A stretch of 64,000 nt of DNA from Anaeramoeba flamelloides. Taxonomy: Eukaryota > Metamonada > Anaeramoebidae. The position numbers and the translations under genes were made by a program. The notes beneath the pieces are model-generated. The model had not been told where the DNA came from. It worked only from the letters and a program-made list of their open reading frames with translations, and made no database searches. Location: assembly GCA_027625915.1 (NCBI GenBank), contig JANTQA010000016.1, positions 3,539,001 to 3,603,000 on the forward strand, given 5' to 3'. Of this stretch, positions 11,586 through 25,200 are shown piece by piece; positions within the stretch are counted from its first letter, which is position 1; every line of letters starts with the position of its first letter.

Positions 11586-14500
11586 ATGAGCCAACTTTTC
11601 AATTGGGAAGATTGTGAAGTTTTAAAAAGAGGAAACCTCAGCGAAATAAAAAAACGGATTAACAACAAAAACAAATTCTCAAAGGACTGGGATGGCAATG
11701 GCGGCTTGCATTTAGTCTGCAAAAGCGATCATGTGACCATTTCTGTGGTAAAGTTTTTCCTGGACAAGGGATCGAAAGTGAATGAGCTGGGTCATTTGAA
11801 AAGGAACGTTCTGCACTTCCTGTGCCTCAAAGAATCACCGAACACAGAGGTCATTGAATATTTGTTGAACTGTGGTGTGGATGTGAACACAAAGGACAAT
11901 GATTCCAAAACAGCATTACATTACATTTGCGAAAGCAAAAGTCCCTCGTACAAGGTTGTTCACTTGTTTTCAACATTTAAAGCCGATTTCGAAGCTTGTG
12001 ACAACTTGGGGCAGACAGCACTACACTTGATCTGCAAATCATCGGAACCATCATTTAAAATCATTCAACTGTTCTCCACTCTGGGTGTAGACTTCAACAA
12101 GAGTGACAATTTGGGGCAAACTTGCTTACATTTTTTATGTTTGCAAAAATCACCGAATCTGAGAATAATCAAATATTTAATTTCTAAAAAATCGAACGTC
12201 AATGGGTACGACAAAGCGAAAAGGACACCATTGCATTGCGCTTGTTCAAAGTTAAAACCAAATGTTAAATTGATCCAAATGTTGGTTCTTAATGGAGCAG
12301 ATCTCTGCTGCAAAGATTATTTTGGGAAGACACCCGTTGACTTTCTTGATTTTTCGAGGATCCAAAATTTGAATCAAGTCTTTACTTTAATTAAAACAAT
12401 CTTTAATTTCCAATTCCAAAAAAAGATTTTTAACAGTTCCATTCATAAATTAGTTCTACAACCCCATATAAATCTAAAATTAATTCAAAAAAGCCTCCAA
12501 AATAAAATTAATATTAACATAAAAGACCCTTTATTTTCATTAACCCCTTTACATATCATTTGTATGCTAGAAACAGAACAATCTCTGCTCTTAATTATCA
12601 AATTATTTATTAAATATGGCGCAGATATAAACGTCTTAGATCGTTCATTTAAAACACCACTACATTACCTTTCAAGACAACAGAAAATTAGAATATTTAA
12701 AGAAAAACCTCATCAAAAATGTCAAAATAAAAAGAAATTGGGAAATAATGAACAACAAATTAATCAAAAAAATAATAATAGTCAAAATAAAACAGAAAAA
12801 AAAAGTGGGAAAGGAAAGGGAAAAGAAACAGAAAAAGAAAAAGAAACAGAAAAAGAAAAAGAAACAGAAAAAGAAAAAGAAAAAGAAAAAGAAAAAGAAA
12901 AAGAAAAAGAAAAAGAAAAAGAAAAGGAAAATGAGAACAAAAACAAAAAGAATAACCAAAACGAAAATAATTACCAAAACGAAAATAAGAAAGAAAATGA
13001 AAAAGGAAAAGAAACAAAAACAAAAAACGAAAATCAAAAAATTGAAATAATTTCAAAACACAACAGAATTAAAGAAGTAAAATTTTTAATATCAAAAAAT
13101 GCATTAATTAATGTAAAAGATGATAAAGGCCGAACACCTATTCATTATGCGTGTATGAATTTATACCCCGACTGTAATTTCATTCAGCTATTAATTGATA
13201 ATGGGTGTGATATCAATTTAAAAGATTTGGAGGGATGCGCACCTTTACACCACGTTTGCAAAAAAACCAACCCCCAGGTGAACGTCATTCAATTGTTGTT
13301 TGCTAACAATGCCAATATCAATAACCGTACAAAAAACGGCTCTTCTGCTTTACATTTCCTCTGCCAAAACCAATCAATTACTACAATTGAGCCGATACAA
13401 TTATTGATTTTGCTTGGCGCAGATGTGAATTCCAAAAATTATGATCTACAAACACCACTTCATTTTGTTTGTAGAAATAAGACACCCAGTTTGGAAATTA
13501 TCAATTGCTTAATTGAAAAGGGCACGAATGTTAACCTCCCAGATAAACAAGGAATGTCGCCGCTTCATTTATTGGCACAAAGAGACGATCCCTGTTTACA
13601 AGTTATAGACTTTTTATTAAACAATGGAGCCAATCCAAATTCCAGAAACAATGACAATGAAACACCTTTACATTTGCTTTGTTTGAAATCAAAACCTTCT
13701 GTGAAATTAATACAACTTTTAATAGATGGCGGCGCTGAAATAAATGCGAAAGACGACAAAGAAGAAATCGGTTCAAGTACGCCTTTACATTATGTTTGTT
13801 CCCAAAATAATCCTTCACTTGAAGTAATTCAAGTTTTAATTGAAAACGGCTCTGAATTAAACGAACAAGATGTAATTTTTTTTTCATTTTTAATTTTACG
13901 TTTATTATATTTACATAAGAACCATACACACACATACACCCGCGCACACCAACCCACACCACACGTTCCAGACCTAACGTGAAATCTATCATACATAGAA
14001 AACTATTTTTCTATCTCTGCTAAATACACAAAAAAATTACTATTACAGAACTTTATTGTTTGACAGAGGCTATCACAAAATTTCATAAGTGATAACATTC
14101 TAAAAAATTTTGTTGTTTATGAAAAAAACCAAAATTTAAAACAAAGACTACCACGAAAGAAGATCCAATTTACTAATTACGTTGAAATAGTCTTGTCTTT
14201 TGATTTTTCAGGTGTTTAGAAATTAAGGATCAACCAAAAATCTAAAAATTTTTCATAAATTGCTGATTATTCATAATGCTTGTGTTAAAAAATTCAATTT
14301 TTTTTTTATTATTGAGGAGAGGTGATTTAACAAAATTACCTCCTATTTGCCGTTAGGTTTTCCAGAATTGAAAAGAATTGAGTAAAATCTTTGTTTTTTT
14401 TTTTTTTTTTATTTTGAAGGGAGGAAAAAAATCAAAGATTTTTCTCTATTCTTTTGAATTCTGTAAACCTAGGCATTTTCACATAGGTTTTTTTTAACTG

Positions 14501-17500
14501 GAGAAATAAAACGAAAATTAAATAAATTTTCGGTTTATTTCTTAAATTAAAAAAAATCATCGTTAGTTTTTCGTGAATTTAAAAGAATTGAGTAAAATCA
14601 AAGATTTTTTTCTATTCTATTGAATTCTGGAAAAGCTAGGCACTTGGCGACACTCTACGGCACCCTCTGGAATTCTAAAATTTTTTAAGAGTTTTTTTAT
14701 CCTAGCTATAATATCTGCAAAATTATAACTCATAAGTTATCTTTTCTTTTAAAAAAATGAAAAGAAAATTTTTTTATTTCTAAACAAAGACAAGAAAAAG
14801 AGAAAGAAAATAAAGAAATGAAAGAGACAAAAAAAAAAAAAAATAAAAAAAAAAAAACTTTTCGTTTTAAAGTTTTGTTTTTTATGTTTGGATAAAGTAC
14901 AAATAAAATCTTGTAAAAGTTAAAATTGAATTTTTGAAATTTAAAAGAATTATTTTCACTTAAAATCCAAAAACACAATTATAAAGATGTTTAATTTTAA
15001 TAATATCAAATAGAAAATTTCAACAACCACTTTATTCATACAAATAACTCATTTTCTTGTTCTACCCTATTTTAATAGAATCTATTTTTCATTAGATTTC
15101 ACAAATACAAGATAACGTAACAGATATTTAATACAATGATTAATTTAGAAATACAATAATAATCATAATGATTTAAAATTGAAAACCAATTATTTTTTTA
15201 ACATAATTTCAGAAAAAATCAATAATTATTTGAAAAAATTTTTCTTTTGATTTTAAAATGAAATTTTTTTATTTTTATTTAAATAACTAACATTTAATTT
15301 TTTATGTTTATTTATATATATATTTCTTTCTTTTATTTCTTTCTAGAATCATGGAAATCTTCCCATTCATCTATTATTGGCCGAAAATTCAAGGCAAATG
15401 GATTGTTCAAGAATTGTGTATTATTTATTAAAATCGGGTACAGATATAAACATTGAAAATGTAAGTAAATTAGTATTTGTAATTTTTTAAATAAAAAAAC
15501 CAAAAATTTCTCACTATTTTATAATCAGTTATAAGATTTAAATTAGATATTGACGAAAATTTTTTCAATTTGTTATTTAAAAAAATTGTTTATTTCAAAT
15601 TTAAATATTTGATTTAACTAAATTCATTTATAAAGGTAAATTGTGATTATATATACATACATATACATACATACATACACACATATATATGCCATTTTAG
15701 ACAATTGACATACTTTTTTATTTGTAAAACTTTTTTAGGATTTAACTTCAAATTGGAAATTAAATTAATATACCAGAGTTAGACCCATATTGGGTATCTT
15801 TCATAGTTTGAATTTTCTGATCTTTTAAAATTGAGGTTTCTGTGATTTCTTTGGTTTCTGATCATTTAAAATTGGTTTTTAAATTTATAAAATTTTAAAG
15901 AAAAAAGTAAGAATCCTATTTTATAATTTAAAAAAAAATTAAGGAACTCTTAACAATGATTTTAAATACCAAAACGATTTAGAAGAAATAGTTTTCTAAT
16001 CTAATGACACTTTGATGCTTTTGAAAATAACTTACAAATATATTTAAATTTTTAAAAGGTCTCGTATTTTTTATTGCAAATTTTTACTTTAGGAAAATTG
16101 AAGCACCTTTTCAATATTTTTCTCAATTTCGATTTTGAAAAACAAATTTTCAAAAATAAAAGAGTCTTTATCAAGATTTTGTTTTTTACTTTCTTTGGCC
16201 CTTTTGGAAATAATAAAGAAAATTGCAATTTACTTTTTTAGAATTAAATGTTTCTCCGAAACTCGAAAAAATAATTACAGAACATTTTGAAAAATTGAAT
16301 CTTTGATCTAAAACCTCAAAGTGATCTTGTAAAACAATTGCAGAAAAAATGTAAATTTTACATTTTTCAGAACATTTTTGTGTAATGAAATTATTTTTTT
16401 TCGATTCAAAATATTCTCTCAAATTCAAAATTTAAGCAACAATGTAAAAAAAAAATTATGAATGCGAAAAAAAAACAAAACTGAAAAGATAAAAAGATAA
16501 GATTTATAAAACAAAATTAAACAATTTAAAAATATTGATTTTAATACTGTTAAATATAAAGCTCGACGAAGGACAAACCAAGATGTAAATCTTTATCTTT
16601 TTTTAACACAAATATTTTTCTTGAAAGTGATGTACTTTGTATTATTCCTATGAAAATGTTAGTCCCATAAACAAAAATGATTATTGAGGATAGACCAATA
16701 TTTAAGAAAACAATTGATAATGTTGATTTTTTTGTTTGAATTAGCAAAAGAATGAAGTTACGTGCAAGGAAAATGATGTTCATGTTAAATGGATATTAAC
16801 TCACAACAATCCAAGAAGACCCTTGTTATTATTATAGAACGTTTTTTAAAAGAAATTCTGGTACTTAATTGATTGTGTGATAAATGAGATGTGTATTGCC
16901 ACAAAGACTTTTTTGATAATGTTCATTTTCTAAAATTAATTTATATGTCTTTTTCTACAATTTCGGTATTTTTCAAATATTTTAAAAAAATTCCAAAGAT
17001 AAGTTTAGGAATTCGGTAAGTGTCGTAGAGTGCCTTAGAGTACCTAGGTGTCGTAAAATACCGTAGAGTACCTAATTTTTCTTACGGGTTATTGTTTTAT
17101 TTGTTAAGTGTTCTAGGTTTTTTTGAGGTTTTCTATTTATTTGTGAAGTGTTCTAGGTTTTTTTTACTTTTTGAAATAAACAGAAAATTTTAATAAATTT
17201 TCGGTTTATTTCAAAAAGCAAAAAAAACCTAACGAAAATCTATCAATTACACAAATAAACAAAAAACTCAAGAAAATCTAACGAAACTTTTCCAGAATTC
17301 AAAAGAATAGAGAAAAACCATAGATTTTACTCTATTATTTTAAATTCTGGAAAACCGAATGGAAGTGTCTATGTTTTTTTCACTTTTTGTTTTTGTTTCG
17401 AAAATCTATTGATTTTCGATCAAAACAAAAATTAAAAAAAAACCTAATTACAAAAAGGAGAAATTAAAAATCCCTCCCTTAAATTAAAATAAAAAAAATT

Positions 17501-19703
17501 AAAATTCGATATTTTTTATTTTTTCTAATTTCCATTAATCAACAACGAAATTAATTTTAGTTTTTTCCCCAAATATTAAAAAATGGTCGAGAATTGTTGA
17601 CCAAAAACTAATAAAGAAAAAAAAAATACCTAAATAATAAACTGAAACGATTTTAATTTATTTTGGAAACACAAAGAAAAAACTATTAATTTGGAATTGA
17701 ATTAAGAGTACTTGTTGAAATTTGAATATAAAAAGGTTTACCTAAGTTTAGGTAATCTATTTTTTTTGGTATGATAGATTTATTCAAAATAGATTTGGAT
17801 TGAAAAAAGAAAAATATTGAAATATTACAATTTTTAGAAACGTAAGAAAGATCTTTATTTTTTTTTTTAATTTTTTTTTGAAAAAAATCTAAACAATTTC
17901 GAAAGTAGAAAAGGATATTTAGTTAGAGTAAGTTTGGAAAATCACCATTTCAATTCCAAATTCTAAAGGAAAATATTATTTAGTTTATGAAGAGTAAGAC
18001 TGGAAAATCGTCTTTACCATTTTTTTTTTGAAGTGAAATTTTTGTTTAAAAAAGTCAATCTTCAATAGACATCAGGGATTTGATACACATTTTCATTAAT
18101 GAGATTTAGTTTTTGAGATTATTTATTACAAAGTTGGTTTGAAATATTACAAATATACTTTAAAAAAAAAAACATTTGTTACTTGAATGTTTGGTAGCAG
18201 TTAGACTTTATCTTTTTTTGAAAAAAGCAAAAAGAAAAAAAGGTCAAGTTCATTCCTCGTTCTCATAATAATTGTTTAATTTCTACTCAAGTAATAAACT
18301 TGTAATGTTTTGGTGATATGTACTCTCATCGGTTACAGAAAAAAATAAATTGTTTATTATTTTTTTCAGCTAAAAATTACTATTCAATTAATTTCTTGTA
18401 CAAAAATAAACCCATTTTCTCCTATTTGTTCCAATTTCCAATAATAACAAGCTACTTTTGCACCCCCTTTGGACTGATCTTTAAAATATTTTGATTTTAG
18501 AAACTAAAAAATATTAAAATCTTAAAAATATTGTTATTTTTTTTTAATTTTCAGATAAAGATTCTGGGAAGTTTATTGAAATCAAAATATTGAATCAAGA
18601 GTTGAGTTAAACTATATTCTAATCAAATTTAGATGTTTATATTCATAAAAACAAATTCTTTAAAAAAAAATACATTACTTTCATATATTAAGACATCTAA
18701 AGTTTAAAACCCATTCAAAAACAAATCACCATTCAATTTTCATCTTTTTACTTTCGACTGATCTCATTTAAAAATTTATGGAATTTACTTTATTTGTCCA
18801 CTAAGATTTTAATTGAATTTATAATTTTTTTTTTTTTTTTTTTTATACTCTTATTATTATTGAAATAAGGGGTTTTATTACTCTATAAAATAAAAATAAA
18901 CGTCTTGGTTTTTTTATATAAAAAAAATGTTATTTTAATTTTCATTTATTTTAATAATAAATTAACACATATATCTTGTTATTATATTTTTATTTATTTA
19001 TAATTCTTTATAGATGTATCGAAGAAAGCCAATTGATTATGTTTGGGGAGATTCAATCAATAAAGAGAATATCATCCAAATGTTTCAAATAACATTTGAA
19101 GGTTTAAAAGATGATTTTATTCAATTTTATAAAAGTAAAGAATTCACCGATTTTGAAATCAATGAGATCCCCGTTCATAAAGAACTCATCGAATTGAGAA
19201 CAGGATTAACTGCGGAATTTGTCAAGCAAACATGCGAATATTTTAATAAACCAGATATTGTACAATTTATAAAATGGATTTACACAGACGAAATACCCCA
19301 AAAATCAGAATCCTTTTCCAAGCTTTTGACATTATTGGAAATGGAAGATTTTCAAACCAGAAGTTTAGAAAATGCAATCAGTGATCTATTTTTTGATGAA
19401 AAGGGTAAAAATTTTGAAATCTTATTTGAAAAAGAATCAATCCCAGTTCATAAATTAATTTTGCAATGTAGAACGGGGTTGTTTCGTGGAATGTTTTTAA
19501 GTACATCCGATAATATCAACAGGGTTAGAGACTATACTAAAAAATCAATCAAGGCAGTTAAATTGTTAATTGAATATTTGTATTTAGATAGCCTTGATAT
19601 TTTTCAGTTAAATGATGATATCATCCAAGATCTATCTGATTGCGTAGATTATTACCAATTAAATCCCAGGTGTAATCTAAAATACGAGTTATATTACCAT
19701 TAA
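11586..19703 (+). CDS. ankyrin-repeat protein with C-terminal BTB domains, three exons
   Basis: Exons 11586-13871, 15347-15460 and 19014-19703 join in phase 0 at GTAATT/CTAG and GTAAGT/ATAG to give 1,029 residues. About 20 ankyrin repeats (LHxxCxxxxP...VIQLLIxNGADIN pattern) fill residues 35-380 and 487-825. A Lys/Glu/Asn-rich linker at about 385-485 interrupts one repeat. Exon 2 completes one repeat across the splice (NEQD joined to NHGNLPIH) and exon 3 begins by completing another (INIEN joined to MYRRKPIDYV), which supports the model independently. Residues 829-1025 look like two BTB/POZ folds, the first degenerate; both carry the PVHK...RTGL motif. Ankyrin-BTB proteins usually scaffold complexes, often with cullin-3, but the partner cannot be told. 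No signal peptide or membrane helix, so probably cytosolic. Without splicing, exon 1 would run on about 36 unrelated codons to 13982. Confidence 0.85.
12832..12926 (+). repeat. AAAGAA hexamer array coding for Lys-Glu
   Basis: A short-period repeat of AAAGAA, with some AAAGAAACAG units first, inside the first exon of the ankyrin gene. It encodes a Lys/Glu polyampholyte that continues as a Lys/Asn/Glu-rich segment to about 13050. The near-pure hexamer suggests replication slippage. Confidence 0.85.
13872..15346 (+). other. intron 1 of the ankyrin-BTB gene with hairpin repeats
   Basis: A 1,475 bp intron from GTAATT to TTTCTAG, supported by in-phase completion of an ankyrin repeat across the junction. 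It carries a CA-rich microsatellite at about 13925-13965 and a cluster of inverted repeats at 14351-14641. Confidence 0.8.
14351..14641. repeat. hairpin cluster: type A, type B, type A
   Basis: Three successive inverted repeats. Type A at 14351-14473 and 14562-14641 has arms like TTTTCCAGAATTCAAAAGAAT and a stem reading GAGTAAAATC/GATTTTtCTC. Type B at 14486-14560 has arms like AAATAAACCGAAAATT/AATTTTCGGTTTATTT. The same two modules recur in clusters near 17.0, 33.7, 51.2, 53.9 and 60.5 kb. Confidence 0.8.
15461..19013 (+). other. intron 2 of the ankyrin-BTB gene
   Basis: A 3,553 bp intron from GTAAGT to TTTATAG. It holds an ATAC-type microsatellite at about 15648-15690 and a hairpin cluster at 17009-17360. 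The rest is featureless A/T-rich sequence. An additional small exon inside cannot be excluded, but the ankyrin repeat is complete when exons 2 and 3 are joined directly. Confidence 0.75.
17009..17360. repeat. hairpin cluster in an intron
   Basis: It starts with direct variants of GTGTCGTAGAGTGCC, then a type B hairpin at 17157-17230 (AAATAAACAGAAAATTT against AAATTTTCGGTTTATTT) embedded in longer outer arms, then a type A hairpin at about 17286-17360 (TTTTCCAGAATTCAAAAGAA against TTTTAAATTCTGGAAAA). Confidence 0.8.
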
Positions 19704-20461
19704 CTAATCATTTATTTGTGAATAATCACCAAGCGTTTTTCAGTGTTTTAAAATTATTTTTATTTTGAACTATGATTTTTTTTGAAAATATTCCCTTTGG
19801 AGATAATGTTACCGAATATATACATATTATTATTTATCTTTTCTTTTTTAATTAAATAAAATTTCAATAAATTTATTTGTTTCAAAAAAAAATTTTTTTT
19901 CTTACTTAACGTTCCAGTCACTAACTGTGAATTTTCTACACACAATGAGTGGATTACACTCAAAAAATGAATTGTAAAAGTACAATTCTTTTTGATTGAC
20001 AAAATTCAAATAACAACAAAAAATTCATAAATATCTTCAATTGGCAACAAAATTCAAATAAAAAAAAAAAAATAAATTGAGAGTATTCTTATTGTCAAAA
20101 AATTTGATTAATAAAAAAGAATTCAAAAGAATTCTCAATAAAAAAAAATCAGATTTTAAAAAAAAAAAATATTTCTTATTTTATATTTCCAAATGTCGGA
20201 ATTTTTTCAGTTTGAAATAAATTATTTTTTTTTCAGTTCACAACGGTTCAATTTGATTTAGTCTGATTTTTGGTACTTTTTATAAGCATCTTAACTTTAC
20301 AAAATAAGGATTTTGTAACATTCTTGATATCAAAATAGACTCATTTGAAAAATGAAAAAATATGAAACAAATCTTTGAGATCTCGAAAAGTGTGAAAGAA
20401 AGATAAACTGAAATTGAAACAGTTTTTTTTTTTTTAAATTTAGAGTAGAATTTGTTTTATA

Positions 20462-21031
20462 TGTCCTTAATAAAATTAAGCTTTATTTTTTTTCTGATTA
20501 ATATTTTCGAAATTAAGTTCATAACTGAATTCAATTAACCACTGTGATAATTTTTTTTAGAATAAAAACACTCTCAACTTTTGAATATCGAAAATATTTT
20601 TTGAAATTACTGTGCACTTTTTTATTTTTTTTTGAAAAATTGGGGTTGAGAAAAGTTTGAAATCAAAGAATAAGTTAATATATTAAATTAGAATGCTTTT
20701 CCAGAGAGTTTATCCTTTTAGTACAACTTTTTTTTAATTTTACCATTTAAAACTAAAAAAAACATTTGATGACCAAATTAGTGCCTTTTGTGAAAAGAAA
20801 ATTCCCATAATTTAGAATTTGTTTTAGTAAATGAGTTAAAACAAGATAGTGAATCTAAAAATATACATAATTTCAACTTTTAATTCAATGATTTTGGCAA
20901 AAAATGTTTTCAAGATAAAGTTAAATTAAAACTTTATTTATTTTTATTTTTTCATTTAGTTTTTTTAATTGTATTAATGGAAAGTATTTGATCAGTTCTC
21001 AATTTTTAGTGTTTTTCGGGTTGTAGGGACA
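20462..21031. mobile_element. 570 bp dispersed DNA element, copy 1
   Basis: The whole stretch matches 34747-35323 in reverse orientation, including GAGAGTTTATC, CCAAATTAGTGCC and ATGAGTTAAAACAAGAT segments. The ends read TGTCC...GGACA and are flanked by TA on both sides, so a TA-target element with very short terminal repeats is likely. No coding capacity is seen. Confidence 0.7.
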
Positions 21032-21059
21032 TATTGAAATTAAACAAAACTGTTATTAT

Positions 21060-21660
21060 TTTTTTCAAAAATTTTCATCTTTTTATTATTATTATTGCAG
21101 AAGTGCAAATTACACTCTAAATGTCCTTTTACTCCAATTTATAAGTTATATTTCAAGTCTAAATTATAGATTTCGCTATTATCTATGAGAAAGGCACACC
21201 CAATTTTTTTTTGTATTTAGAAAACCAAAAACAAAAAATTGAAAAGGAAAAAGGAAAAAAAGAAAAAAAAAAGAAATTTAAAAAGGGTTAATAAGAAACA
21301 TTTGTGAAAAAATCAAAAAACCAACAAAGTTGTCTCTAATGAAGAATATCCTAAATGAGAGCCTCGATAATTTTGATTAATTTATTTTAGTTTGACATTT
21401 GATCATGAATGAAAGTTCATTAGAGAGTAGTTGTTGAATTATTTTCTTTTCTTTTTTCTTTCTGATCTGATTTTTTTCAAAGTCTTGGCTTTTTTTTGTT
21501 TTGCTCTTTTGTTTCAAAGTTTCCTCATACTTTTATTTTACAGTACATCAGTATCAGCAAGTAACCACTTGATCTTTTTTATTTTATACTCTTTTACATA
21601 AATTAAAGAAATTTATTCAGTGATATCAGGAAAAAAGATAAGTATTATTTTTTTCATTAC
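21060..21660. repeat. dispersed repeat matching 59880-60480
   Basis: Several blocks align in order with 59880-60480: AAGTGCAAATTACACT, a TATAGATTTC block, an AAGAAATTTAAAAAGGGTT block, and a hairpin whose arms contain a CAGTATCAGCAAGTAACCACT-like sequence. Both copies are diverged and I cannot define their ends. Confidence 0.6.
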
Positions 21661-21719
21661 ATAATTGTTGGAAATCTTTCTTTTTTTACTTCTGATTTTT
21701 TCCAAGTAAACCCCATTTC

Positions 21720-22090
21720 ACTCAAAGGATCCAAACCAAAAATGAAAAATTCACTTTATTTTTAAGAATCAATCAAAATTTGATTGTTTAAAAATAAGAG
21801 AAAACATAATAAACTTCATATTAGAGCCAATAATCATAAAAGAAAAGTATCAACAAACCATAAAGTACAAAAAAAAAAAAAAAAGTTATAAAAATATATG
21901 GGATACCCTTTCATTGAAGCGTCTTGGGCATAAGTTCTCAATTTCTTTAGGAAATTAAAATTCTTTTTTATACGATTTTTTTACTTGTAAATATATGAAT
22001 TTTAAAAGAACATACAATGCTTCACTTTTCTTAATGTTAATTTGGAGTTTCAAACATTTTTTTTTCAAAGTGAATTTAAAAAAAAAAAAA
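21720..22090. repeat. dispersed repeat matching 42838-43200
   Basis: Blocks such as GGATCCAAACCAAAAATGAAAAA, a TTGATTG block, ATTCATAAAAGAAA-like and GGTTAATTTGxxxTTTxAAA correspond to the copy at 42838-43200 in the same order. It lies about 140 bp from the 3' end of the BEACH gene. Confidence 0.5.
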
Positions 22091-22229
22091 GTTACAAAAA
22101 AAAAAAAAAAACAAAATACAAAAAACAAAAAAAAAACAGATTTAAATCTCTAATTATATACTAAAGACTTTTTTTATTAATAATATTCAAAAAAAAAAAA
22201 AAAAAAACTAATAAAAAATTAACAGCACA

Positions 22230-25200
22230 TTAAAATAATTTATAATTTTTCCATTTCAAAATTATACCATTGAAATCAGAAGAAAACAATTCCAACATAT
22301 TTTTTGAGCAGGTTACACTTGTTAGTATATTATCGTTTAAACCTTTTAAATGTGCAATTATTGATAAATCGTAAGAATTTAATACCAAGATGTTTCCAGA
22401 TTTTAACCCTAGGAATAATACATTTTGGAAAACATTTTTCTGGTTAAAAGTAAAGCAAGAGCAAGTGATTTCATTATTTAAACCTAAATTAATTTCGTTA
22501 ATCAACAACCCATTAACATTATAAAGATAGCAATAATTATTATGAGTTTGTTTATCTTTTGAATAAATGAAAATATCACCAGTAATCTTTGATATTGAAA
22601 TATGTTTAATATTTCCTATTTTAATTTTTATTAAATTGACAAATTTAAAAGTATTTAAATCCCAGATGATTACGGTTTGTTCTTTTGAAGCAGAAACTAT
22701 GACATAATATTCTACACTAACGGCAATTGAAATGATTGGGGATTCATGACCATATAACATTTTTTTTACTTTCAAATTATTGATTTTTTTATAATTTTTG
22801 TAATTAAAATTACTATAAGTCTTATCATTGGCATTATTATTTTCATCACTACCATTATTATCATTATCATAGTCATTATCACCACCTCTATCATTATCAT
22901 TATCATTATCATCATTATTGCTATTTAGGGTTTTGTGATATTGCTTAAATTTCCAAACCATTAAAATACTCGAATCGCCACCAGTAATGATTAAATTATT
23001 AAACCCAGGACTTTCACAGCAAAGTATTTTATCATTAAACGGGATTGAACTTTTTGTAAGAATTTGATTTGTTTCAATGTCATAAATAAGTAAATGAGAA
23101 ATATTTGGTAACCATTGGATTCTCAAATTACAATTTTCTCTTAATAATGTTTGAAATGGTTTAATAATATTTATCTGATTTTTAATTGGATCAAAAAATA
23201 TTGATTGAATTTTTAAACCAGTTCTTTTATAGATATTGAATTTTAATTTATTGGGCTTTATATAAATCTCCTTCCCATTTATTAAAATTTTCAATTCTTC
23301 ATTTTTTTCAATTTTTTCGTTACCTTTATTTGATATATTGCTCTTATTTTCATTGTTGATGTTTATCAAATTTTGGAATAATTCATTACTATTTCTTTTT
23401 GGGTGGGGTTTTGAAAATAATTGTTTGGGGCAGTGGCCAACTGAATTAATTGATTGGATAATCCCATTTCTGAGTGTATCATCTTCTATTTTCTTAAGAT
23501 CTTTATTTTTCATATAAGTATATGGCTCAAACACATTATAAACTTTAACTGCCTCCTTACCTTTTTGTTTATAACCAAAAATTAAATCAATCCATTCATT
23601 CAAATGCTCTGACACATACTTTGATTCTAAAGCGAGTGTCTGTTTTTTAATAAATTGAAAGATATTATTATTTTGATTATGATTATTTTGATTCTTAGTA
23701 TCCATACTATTGTTACTACTGCCACCATCATGATTACTATTTTCTTCATTACTGATATCGTTATTTTCCTTCCCCTCCCCATTATCAATATCATTCCCGT
23801 TACTTGTAACCCAAATGGGTAAATTAACATTATTAACCATTCGGCCATTCTGTTTCTTACCCAAACTAAAATTATTTATATTTAACAAAAATTCTGGGAA
23901 ATAAAAAAATTCAGGAATTAATTCCTTCACATCTGATCTGGATTTCAAACTGCCTAAATGATAGATGTTTTCAATAGAGTCAAATAGTCTGTCTGGTAAA
24001 TCGAATTTATTTGAACTAAATTTCATTATCAAACTAGCAAAAGGTTCGATTCGAAATAAATAATAGATGACTATAACATAATTTGAATAATGAGAATTAT
24101 AATGATAAGGCTCTAAACCAGATAGTTTCAATTCATTATATTTTTGCTTGCATAATAATCTCTTTTTATCAGTTTGGCACCCAATAGGATTTGAAAAATT
24201 TCGAAAAGTATTTGGGTCTTTGAAATCTAATTTTTCATTTGCATAATCTTTAATGACATGTGGGAAGACTGGATATTGACTCAAATCATTAAAAGTGCGC
24301 CCGGCTAAATAATTCAATTTTATTAAATATTCAAAATTCGAGATTTTTTTATTTTTCCATAATTTTGTATACTTTTTTAAATGGTCTTGATTTATTTTCT
24401 TCTTTTTTTTCATATTGGAGATAATTGATTTTTTTTTATGATGGTAATATATTTTTAATTTTTCTTCCAAATTAAGAATTGGTTCCAAATATTCAATTAA
24501 AATGTTAATAAACTCTTCTAAGATTTGCTTTGTTTTGAAAATAAATATTCTTGATTTACCCGTCAGAAAATAAATTTCAATTGCTTTATTTTCTAATAAA
24601 TATTTATGCCTTTTATAATTCATTATATTTGAATATTTAAAAGACTGGCACTTTATTAATTTCGTATTTTTATCTTCATCATTCATTTTTATCTTATATT
24701 GTAAAAAATGGAATTTTTTTTCCCCAAATATTAATTCGCCAGAAATTTTTTGAAAAAATTTATATTTGAAACATTCAAAAGGTTGATTATATTGATTAGC
24801 AATATCTTTAATTTGTTGGTATATTGGTATTTTATTATTATTTTTTGGATTAATTAATTTTTTAAAGCATTCAAATAAATTGAGTTTATTTTTCGGGCCC
24901 ATATTCCTATCCATATCCATATCCATATCCATAGCTATATTCAAATTATTATTTATATTGATGCCGATGTTCTGTTTATCATTTATATTTCGCTTATCCG
25001 TATTCAGATTCATATTATTATTATTATTTATATTGATACCAATGTTCTGATTATCATTTATATTTCGCTTATTATTATTAATGGTCTGGTAAGAGTTTTT
25101 ATTGTAATCATCATTATTCTTTATAAATTTTGGTAAATTTTTATTGATAATCTTATTATTGTAAATATATTTCTTTTTTAATCGTTTTTTAATTTTTAAA

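Noticed and set aside
12672-13056. Poly-Phe, poly-Lys and similar frames opposite or beside the Lys/Glu array
   Set aside because: Shadows of the hexamer repeat inside the ankyrin gene.
13872-13982. Read-through C-terminus of ankyrin exon 1
   Set aside because: It begins exactly at a GTAATT donor, is unlike ankyrin sequence, and exon 2 completes the repeat in phase.
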